Below, one piece after another: positions 58,158 through 64,000 of a stretch of DNA of 64,000 nucleotides. Source of the stretch: Bartonella sp. CM31XJBT (lineage in GTDB: Bacteria > Pseudomonadota > Alphaproteobacteria > Rhizobiales > Rhizobiaceae); the NCBI RefSeq assembly GCF_028618555.1, contig NZ_JAQITD010000004.1, positions 1 to 64,000 on the forward strand, in the 5' to 3' direction. The notes under the pieces are model-generated. The model did no database searches. It saw only the letters and a list, made by a program, of their open reading frames with translations, and had not been told where the DNA came from. Both the position numbers and the translations under genes were made by a program. The stretch's first letter is position 1; each line of letters starts with the position of its first letter.

Positions 58158-60353
58158 ATGTTCAAAACGCACAAGATAGAAATTGAATGGGCTGGGCGTC
58201 CTCTCACCCTTGAGACAGGGAAAATAGCGCGTCAAGCTGATGGTGCAGTGATTGCTACCTATGGAGAAACTATTGTCTTAGCAACCGTTGTATCGGCCAA
58301 AAACCCAAAACCAGACCAGGACTTTTTTCCACTCACTGTTAATTATCAAGAAAAATTCTATGCTGTTGGTAGAATACCTGGGGGCTATTTAAAACGTGAA
58401 AGTCGACCAAGTGAAAATGAAACTTTGGTTTCACGTTTGATTGATCGCCCAATTCGTCCCCTTTTCGTTGAGGGATATAAAAATGATACACAAGTTATTG
58501 TTTCCGTTATACAGCATGATCTCGAAAACAATCCCGATATCCTTGCGATGATTGCATCTTCTGCCGCATTGACCCTGTCAGGTGTTCCTTTCATGGGACC
58601 TATAGCTGGTGCACGCGTTGGCTATTGTAATGGACAATATGTTCTTAATCCTCATATCGATGAAATGCCTGAATCAAAACTTGATCTTGTTGTTGCTGGA
58701 ACAGAAAGTGCTGTTTTGATGGTTGAATCAGAAGCACAAGAATTACCGGAAGATATCATGTTGGGGGCCGTGATGTTTGGTCACCAAGGCCTTCAACCTG
58801 TCCTTGATGCCATTATAAAGCTTGCTGAAGTTGCTGCAAAAGATCCTCGTGATTTTGTTCCTGAAGATCTTTCTGAACTTGAAAAAGAGATGCAGAAAAT
58901 GGCAGAACAGGATATACGAAAGGCTTACACAATTACTGATAAGCAAGAACGTTATGCTGCAATTGATGCACTAAAGACAGAAATCCTCAATAAATTTATG
59001 CCAGAAACAGAAAAAGACTGTCAATTTAGTACAGATCAAATTGCAACCGTATTTAAACAGTTGCAAGCAAAAATTGTTCGTGGGAACATTCTTGATACCC
59101 AAAAGCGGATTGATGGACGCAATCTTTCTACCGTGCGCCCTATCCAATCAGAAGTAAGTATTTTACCCCGCACACATGGATCAGCACTCTTTACCCGTGG
59201 AGAAACACAAGCTATTGTCGTTGCAACGCTAGGAACTGGTGAAGATGAACAATATGTTGATTCCTTAACGGGAATGTATAAGGAAACATTCCTTCTCCAT
59301 TACAATTTCCCACCATTTTCAGTGGGTGAAACGGGACGCCTTGGTTCTCCTGGTCGTCGTGAAATTGGACATGGTAAATTGGCATGGCGGGCAATTCACC
59401 CCATGTTGCCAACGAAAGAATCTTTTCCTTATACCATTCGTGCTGTCTCAGAAATCACTGAATCCAATGGCTCTTCTTCTATGGCAACGGTTTGTGGAAC
59501 CTCACTTGCTCTTATGGATGCTGGTGTTCCTCTAGCACGCCCTGTTGCTGGTATTGCTATGGGCTTGATTAAAGAAGGAGAACGCTTTGCTGTTCTTTCT
59601 GATATTTTAGGGGATGAAGATCATCTTGGAGATATGGATTTTAAAGTCGCAGGAACAGAAAATGGTATTACTGCCTTGCAAATGGATATCAAAATTGATG
59701 GTATTACCGAAGAGATTATGAAAATCGCGCTTGAACAAGCCAAAGGAGGTCGAATCCATATCCTTAATGAGATGGCGAAAGCTTTAACCAGTGCACGTGC
59801 TGAGCTGAGTGAATTTTCTCCACGAATCGAAGTTATGAATATTTCTGTCGATAAAATCCGTGATGTTATCGGCTCTGGTGGTAAAGTTATTCGGGAAATC
59901 GTGGAACAAACTGGAGCAAAAATTAATATTGAAGATGATGGTACCATTAAAATTGCTTCTGCTGATGCTAAAACCATTGAAGCGGCAAAACGCTGGATCC
60001 ATTCTATTGTCGATGAGCCTGAAGTTGGTGCTATCTACCAAGGAACAGTTGTAAAAACTGCAGAATTTGGTGCATTTATAAACTTCTTTGGTTCTCGTGA
60101 TGGACTCGTTCATATCTCTCAGCTTGCATCAGAACGCGTCAGCAAAACAACCGATATTGTAAAAGAAGGTGACAAAGTTTGGGTTAAATTAATGGGCTTT
60201 GATGAGCGTGGAAAAGTTCGGTTATCAATGAAGGTCGTTGATCAAACAACCGGAAAGGAAATCACCGGTGATAAAGCGATGAATGAAGAAAAGTGCGTGG
60301 ATGAAAAAAAACAACCTGAAAATAAGCGACGCCGTAAGAAAAAAGAAGAGTAA
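58158..60353 (+). CDS. pnp: Polynucleotide phosphorylase (PNPase)
   Basis: A 731-residue phosphorolytic 3'-5' exoribonuclease of mRNA decay. Two RNase PH domains (about 12-145 and 325-460) flank an alpha-helical domain. The active-site region shows [25 protein letters not shown] and, in the second half, [20 protein letters not shown] with its metal-binding Asp residues. A KH domain ([16 protein letters not shown]) and S1 domain ([20 protein letters not shown]) follow, then a basic tail ([10 protein letters not shown]). Length is normal. Confidence 0.97.
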   Translation: MFKTHKIEIEWAGRPLTLETGKIARQADGAVIATYGETIVLATVVSAKNPKPDQDFFPLTVNYQEKFYAVGRIPGGYLKRESRPSENETLVSRLIDRPIRPLFVEGYKNDTQVIVSVIQHDLENNPDILAMIASSAALTLSGVPFMGPIAGARVGYCNGQYVLNPHIDEMPESKLDLVVAGTESAVLMVESEAQELPEDIMLGAVMFGHQGLQPVLDAIIKLAEVAAKDPRDFVPEDLSELEKEMQKMAEQDIRKAYTITDKQERYAAIDALKTEILNKFMPETEKDCQFSTDQIATVFKQLQAKIVRGNILDTQKRIDGRNLSTVRPIQSEVSILPRTHGSALFTRGETQAIVVATLGTGEDEQYVDSLTGMYKETFLLHYNFPPFSVGETGRLGSPGRREIGHGKLAWRAIHPMLPTKESFPYTIRAVSEITESNGSSSMATVCGTSLALMDAGVPLARPVAGIAMGLIKEGERFAVLSDILGDEDHLGDMDFKVAGTENGITALQMDIKIDGITEEIMKIALEQAKGGRIHILNEMAKALTSARAELSEFSPRIEVMNISVDKIRDVIGSGGKVIREIVEQTGAKINIEDDGTIKIASADAKTIEAAKRWIHSIVDEPEVGAIYQGTVVKTAEFGAFINFFGSRDGLVHISQLASERVSKTTDIVKEGDKVWVKLMGFDERGKVRLSMKVVDQTTGKEITGDKAMNEEKCVDEKKQPENKRRRKKKEE

Positions 60354-60376
60354 GTTTTTCTTCTTATCGTATCATG

Positions 60377-60410
60377 AAATGCCATTCCAATATTGGAGTG
60401 GCATTTTTTT
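60377..60410 (+). terminator. Terminator of pnp
   Basis: AAATGCCATTCCAA and TTGGAGTGGCATTT form a stem of about 12-14 bp followed by a T-run. It lies 23 bases after the pnp stop. Confidence 0.85.
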
Positions 60411-60427
60411 CTTTGAAAGAGTCATAT

Positions 60428-61423
60428 GTGTTATTATTTTTGCCTTTTGAAAATCATGAACTCCCGTATCCTGATCCAAACCAGTGTTGGCTAAGTTTTG
60501 GTTTAACAGAAATCCCAGCTCAAGAATGGGCACAAAATTTAAGAGTTATTACGCCTTGGCGACCAGATTTTTTAAAATTTGTCGATACTCAATTTCACTG
60601 CTCTCCTCAAATAGATAAAACCTTCAGCTATGATGGTGCATTTTTACATTTGAGCAAATATCGTGGTTTGAACCAAAATTGTTTTCTTGATTTATTAGAA
60701 TGCGTTAAACCCAATGGATGGATTGTAATCAGTGGGAATAAAACTGCTGGTGCTGCTTCAATGATGAAATGGGTCAAAACAATTGTTCCCATCACCAATA
60801 AATTATCTAAAAATCATGGTCTTGTATTTTGGTTGCAAGTTCCTCAACAAATTGAGAGACATAACATTGCGCAATTGCGCTCACCACCGCTCACTTTTGG
60901 TAAATTTCAAACCGCTTCTGGTATGTTCTCACACGGACGTATTGATCCAGGATCTGCTGCGCTTGCGTCTTATATGCTCAAAGTTATTTCTGGAAAAACG
61001 GCTGATTTTGGTGCTGGATGGGGCTATCTTTCTCACGTTGCACTTGAAAGAAGTGAAAAACTCACTACTCTAGACCTTTATGAAGCCGACTACAACGCTT
61101 TGAGAGCAGCAAAACGGCACCTTAAATCCATAACAGCTCCTTTTCCAATTCATTTTTATTGGCATGACCTTGTACATGAACCTATCACAAATCTATATGA
61201 CACAATCATTTCAAATCCACCGTTTCACACACAACAAACGACAGATGTTTCATTAGGAAAAAATTTTATTATAAATGCTGCAAAGTGCTTAAAACCAAGC
61301 GGCAGTCTGCTTTTTGTTGCAAACCGCCACCTGCCTTATGAAACATTATTAAAAAATATTTTCCGCACAGTGTTGATACATGAACAAGCCCATGGTTTCA
61401 AAATTATCGAAGCGCGCAGATAA
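60428..61423 (+). CDS. RsmC-like class I methyltransferase
   Basis: About 331 residues in a two-domain layout like 16S rRNA guanine-N2 methyltransferases RsmC/RlmG. The N-terminal half is a degenerate methyltransferase-like domain; the C-terminal half holds the SAM site KTADFGAGWGYLSHVAL (about residue 200) and the catalytic motif SNPPFH. Probably an rRNA guanine methyltransferase; the target is not certain. An ATG at 60374 is in frame but lies just before the pnp terminator hairpin, which would then be coding, so I prefer the GTG at 60428 with AAAGAG upstream. The start is uncertain. It is convergent with hslU. Confidence 0.82.
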   Translation: MLLFLPFENHELPYPDPNQCWLSFGLTEIPAQEWAQNLRVITPWRPDFLKFVDTQFHCSPQIDKTFSYDGAFLHLSKYRGLNQNCFLDLLECVKPNGWIVISGNKTAGAASMMKWVKTIVPITNKLSKNHGLVFWLQVPQQIERHNIAQLRSPPLTFGKFQTASGMFSHGRIDPGSAALASYMLKVISGKTADFGAGWGYLSHVALERSEKLTTLDLYEADYNALRAAKRHLKSITAPFPIHFYWHDLVHEPITNLYDTIISNPPFHTQQTTDVSLGKNFIINAAKCLKPSGSLLFVANRHLPYETLLKNIFRTVLIHEQAHGFKIIEARR

Positions 61424-61442
61424 ACAAAACAAGCAATAACTT

Positions 61443-62753
61443 TCAAAGAATAAAACGGGAAAGATCGATATCAGCAGCAAGCTCGCCAATAGATTTTCTC
61501 ACATAAGCGGCATCAATTATAAACGATGTTCCAGCTTTATCAGGTGCCGTGAAAGAAATTTCATCCAACACGCGCTCCATCACTGTTTGCAAACGACGTG
61601 CCCCTATATTTTCAATCCTTGCATTTAAATCTACAGCAATATCTGCTAAAGCATCAATTGCATCATCGGTAATTTCCAAATGAACCTCTTCTGTTGCCAT
61701 AAGAGCAATATATTGTTTAATCAAACTAGCTTCTGGTTCCGTTAAAATACGCCGTAAATCTTCCCTTGTTAAAGGATTGAGCTCCACACGGATGGGCAAA
61801 CGTCCTTGAAGTTCCGGTAATAAATCAGATGGCTTGGAAACATGAAATGCACCTGAGGCAATAAAAAGAATATGATCTGTTTTGATTTGCCCATATTTTG
61901 TAGCAATTGTTGTTCCTTCAACCAAAGGCAAAAGATCCCGTTGAACGCCCTCACGCGAAATCGCAACACTTGCTCCACCGTCTCGAGTTGCAATTTTATC
62001 AATCTCGTCGATAAAAACAATACCGTCATTTTCAGCAACACGAAGCGCCTCTTGAATAATTTGCTCCTGATCAAGGAGTTTTTCAGATTCATCATCAATG
62101 AGCGGTTTAAAAGAATCCTTTACCGTCGTCTTACGGACTTTTGTACGACTGCCCATTTTGCCCAAAATATCTGATAAATTCATAATACCCATTTGTGCCC
62201 CAGGCATACCAGGAATATCAAAGGTTGAAGCACTATTGCTATTATTATCGGCGACTTCAATTTCAATCTCTTTCTCATCCAATTCACCTTCACGCAATTT
62301 TTTACGAAAACTATCACGGGTAGCAGGACTTGCTGTTTTACCAACAAGGGCGTCTAAAACGCGCTCTTCAGCATTCACGTGAGCCTTTTCTTTTATTTCA
62401 TCTCGTTTCTTTTCACGTACAAGAGAAATGGCAATTTCAACAAGATCTCGAATAATTTGCTCAACATCACGTCCCACATAACCAACTTCAGTAAATTTCG
62501 TCGCTTCTACTTTAACGAAGGGTGCTCCAGAAAGTTTTGCTAATCGACGTGCGATTCCTGTTTTACCAACACCTGTTGGCCCTATCATTAAAATATTTTT
62601 TGGCATAACTTCTTCACGCATCGGCTCATCAAGCTGTTGCCTACGCCACCGATTGCGCAATGCAATAGCTACAGAGCGTTTGGCATCATTTTGGCCAATA
62701 ATAAAACGATCAAGTTCAGAAACAGTCTCACGAGGGGAAAATACAACACACAT
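61443..62753 (-). CDS. hslU: HslU ATPase subunit of the HslUV protease
   Basis: A 436-residue AAA+ unfoldase (ClpY) that feeds substrates to HslV. The start [36 protein letters not shown] is typical in pieces; Walker A is [17 protein letters not shown] with [16 protein letters not shown] nearby. Walker B is [12 protein letters not shown], followed by sensor and C-terminal elements ending in DLSRFIL, the tail that inserts into HslV. It begins directly after the hslV stop. Confidence 0.97.
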   Translation of the reverse strand: MCVVFSPRETVSELDRFIIGQNDAKRSVAIALRNRWRRQQLDEPMREEVMPKNILMIGPTGVGKTGIARRLAKLSGAPFVKVEATKFTEVGYVGRDVEQIIRDLVEIAISLVREKKRDEIKEKAHVNAEERVLDALVGKTASPATRDSFRKKLREGELDEKEIEIEVADNNSNSASTFDIPGMPGAQMGIMNLSDILGKMGSRTKVRKTTVKDSFKPLIDDESEKLLDQEQIIQEALRVAENDGIVFIDEIDKIATRDGGASVAISREGVQRDLLPLVEGTTIATKYGQIKTDHILFIASGAFHVSKPSDLLPELQGRLPIRVELNPLTREDLRRILTEPEASLIKQYIALMATEEVHLEITDDAIDALADIAVDLNARIENIGARRLQTVMERVLDEISFTAPDKAGTSFIIDAAYVRKSIGELAADIDLSRFIL

Positions 62754-63335
62754 TTAAATAGCTTTCTCTAAAGAAGATAATTCTGCATCCAATGTTTCAA
62801 TCGTAAAATGATCATTGGTGTAAACACAAATTTTAGCGGCAATAGCCATAGCTTTACGAGCAATAGTTTCTGCATCCAAATCCAAATCCATGAGTGCACG
62901 CGCTGCTGAAAGAGCAAAATTTCCTCCAGAGCCAATTGCCATAACCCCATCTTCTGGTTCTAAGACATCACCAAGCCCTGTTAAAGCCAAAGTTACTTTC
63001 TTATCAGCCACGAGCATCATTGCTTCGAGACGACGCAAATAGCGATCTGTTCGCCAATCTTTTGCAAGTTCTACACAGGCACGCATAAGCTGATCAGGAT
63101 ATTGTTCAAGCTTTGTTTCCAATCTCTCCAGTAATGTAAAAGCATCTGCCGTAGCACCTGCAAAACCAGCAATAACCACTCCGTTCTTTCCAAGACGACG
63201 CACTTTACGTGCATTGCCTTTCATAATTGTCTGTCCAAGAGAGACCTGACCATCACCGGCCATCACGACTTTTCCACCTTTTCGTACCGTAATAATTGTT
63301 GTACCATACATTATGTCTGGCTTATGTTCTGTCAT
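62754..63335 (-). CDS. hslV: HslV peptidase subunit of the HslUV protease
   Basis: A 193-residue proteasome-like peptidase (ClpQ). Processing before Thr12 ([21 protein letters not shown]) would create the catalytic N-terminal Thr. The Lys of VRKGGKVV and the GAADAF-like [14 protein letters not shown] are as expected. The ribosome site AAGGAG precedes the ATG. First gene of the hslVU pair. Confidence 0.97.
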   Translation of the reverse strand: MTEHKPDIMYGTTIITVRKGGKVVMAGDGQVSLGQTIMKGNARKVRRLGKNGVVIAGFAGATADAFTLLERLETKLEQYPDQLMRACVELAKDWRTDRYLRRLEAMMLVADKKVTLALTGLGDVLEPEDGVMAIGSGGNFALSAARALMDLDLDAETIARKAMAIAAKICVYTNDHFTIETLDAELSSLEKAI

Positions 63336-63555
63336 AAGGAAACTCCTTAATATTAACTTTACTTTTTAATATTGATTTCTTTTCATACAATGTAAAACTC
63401 AATTACTATTGTCCTATTTAAGAACATATACAGCAAAACACAATGATTCAGCATAACTCAATTTGTTGAAAATGGAAAAATGATATCATTGTTGTCAATG
63501 TAAATTACTGCTAAATAGCTTTATATAAACAGTTTGTGCTTTTTAGAGGAAAATT

Positions 63556-64000
63556 ATGAAAAAAATAGCCATAGGGACCTTAGGTGGAACAATTGCAATG
63601 ACTGCTGATAGTTTTGGTCACATGCAACCGACTTTAACTTCAGATAACCTCATAAAAAGTGTTCCTGATTTAAATAACGTTGCTGATATTCATGCACAAA
63701 CATTAATGCAAATACCAAGTGGATCTTTATCGTTTCAAATGCTTTTTGAAATAATTAAGTGGGCAAAACAACAAATAAACGCTGGTGCAGAAGGTATTGT
63801 TTTAACACAAGGGACTGATACTCTGGAAGAAACAGCTTTTTTTCTTTCTCTTTATTGGAAGGAGGCTGAACCACTCATCATAACCGGCGCTATGCGCATG
63901 CCTCATGAAGCAGGCGCGGATGGCCCCGCAAACATTTTAGCAGCCACTCGTGTCGCAGCAGCCACACAAAGTCGTAACAGGGGCGTTCTCGTTGTCATAA
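63556..64000 (+). CDS. L-asparaginase/glutaminase (5' part, cut by the window edge)
   Basis: The frame is open from ATG 63556 to the window end (148 codons). It begins MKKIAIGTLGGTIAM, with the catalytic Thr12 in the LGGTIA variant of the TGGTIA motif. The second motif is GIVLTQGTDTLEETAFFL, whose Thr-Asp pair binds substrate. TGAMRMPHEAGADGPANILAA follows, typical of the N-terminal domain. The ribosome site AGAGGA is 5 bases upstream. No signal peptide is seen, so it is probably the cytosolic type that hydrolyses asparagine to aspartate. It is divergent from hslVU. Confidence 0.9.
   Translation, partial: MKKIAIGTLGGTIAMTADSFGHMQPTLTSDNLIKSVPDLNNVADIHAQTLMQIPSGSLSFQMLFEIIKWAKQQINAGAEGIVLTQGTDTLEETAFFLSLYWKEAEPLIITGAMRMPHEAGADGPANILAATRVAAATQSRNRGVLVVI

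Overview
The window looks like a chromosome segment of a Bartonella species (Rhizobiales, Alphaproteobacteria). The base composition is AT-rich. There is a tandem cluster of Omp25/hemin-binding-protein (Hbp/Pap31-type) genes, decayed phage-type integrases and filamentous haemagglutinin debris. The housekeeping blocks are rhizobial in order: ffs-dnaX-ybaB-recR, tsaB-rimI-miaB-phoH-ybeY-corC-lnt-HTH-metK-trmB and rimP-nusA-ylxR-infB-rbfA-truB...rpsO-pnp. I do not assign a species.

Layout. (1) 1-14.1 kb is an accessory, highly decayed zone. It holds a full-length but doubly frameshifted integrase, an intact AlpA-like regulator, and a 5'-truncated, twice-frameshifted fhaB-type adhesin on the minus strand. 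The adhesin C-terminus carries a lipase-like motif and overlaps a lipoprotein gene by 4 bp; a second, frameshifted copy of that lipoprotein lies next to it. Then come four tandem hbp genes (three intact, one dead) sharing an upstream sequence block, two small ORFs, and more integrase remnants. (2) 14.3-19.8 kb, minus strand: RNase D-like exonuclease, M20 peptidase, mutM, M29 aminopeptidase, SleB-type cell-wall hydrolase. (3) 20.4-26.9 kb, minus strand: the high-affinity phosphate system pstSCAB-phoU, and gshB. (4) 27-31.8 kb: a zinc-less MoeB/HesA-like protein followed by a decayed copy of its own 3' end, a membrane cytochrome c, kdsB-pheA and a small exported protein. (5) 31.8-33.4 kb is a gene-poor stretch with a fourth integrase remnant, ending at the signal recognition particle RNA. 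(6) 33.7-63.3 kb is mostly housekeeping: DNA replication/repair (dnaX, recR), translation, tRNA modification and RNA decay (tsaB, rimI, miaB, ybeY, trmB, rimP, nusA, infB, rbfA, truB, rpsO, pnp), lipoprotein maturation (lnt), SAM synthesis (metK) and proteolysis (hslVU). An MFS transporter sits between truB and rpsO. (7) The window ends inside an asparaginase gene.

The strongest leads are the FhaB C-terminal hydrolase plus overlapping lipoprotein plus orphan lipoprotein (a possible contact-dependent toxin/immunity arrangement), the conserved block upstream of all four hbp genes, and the family of integrase remnants with matching leaders. Further leads are a candidate programmed frameshift in dnaX, an interspersed non-coding repeat, and palindromic or leader structures before metK, rpsO and rimP. 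All start-site choices, motif readings and repeat alignments were made by eye; no database search was run.
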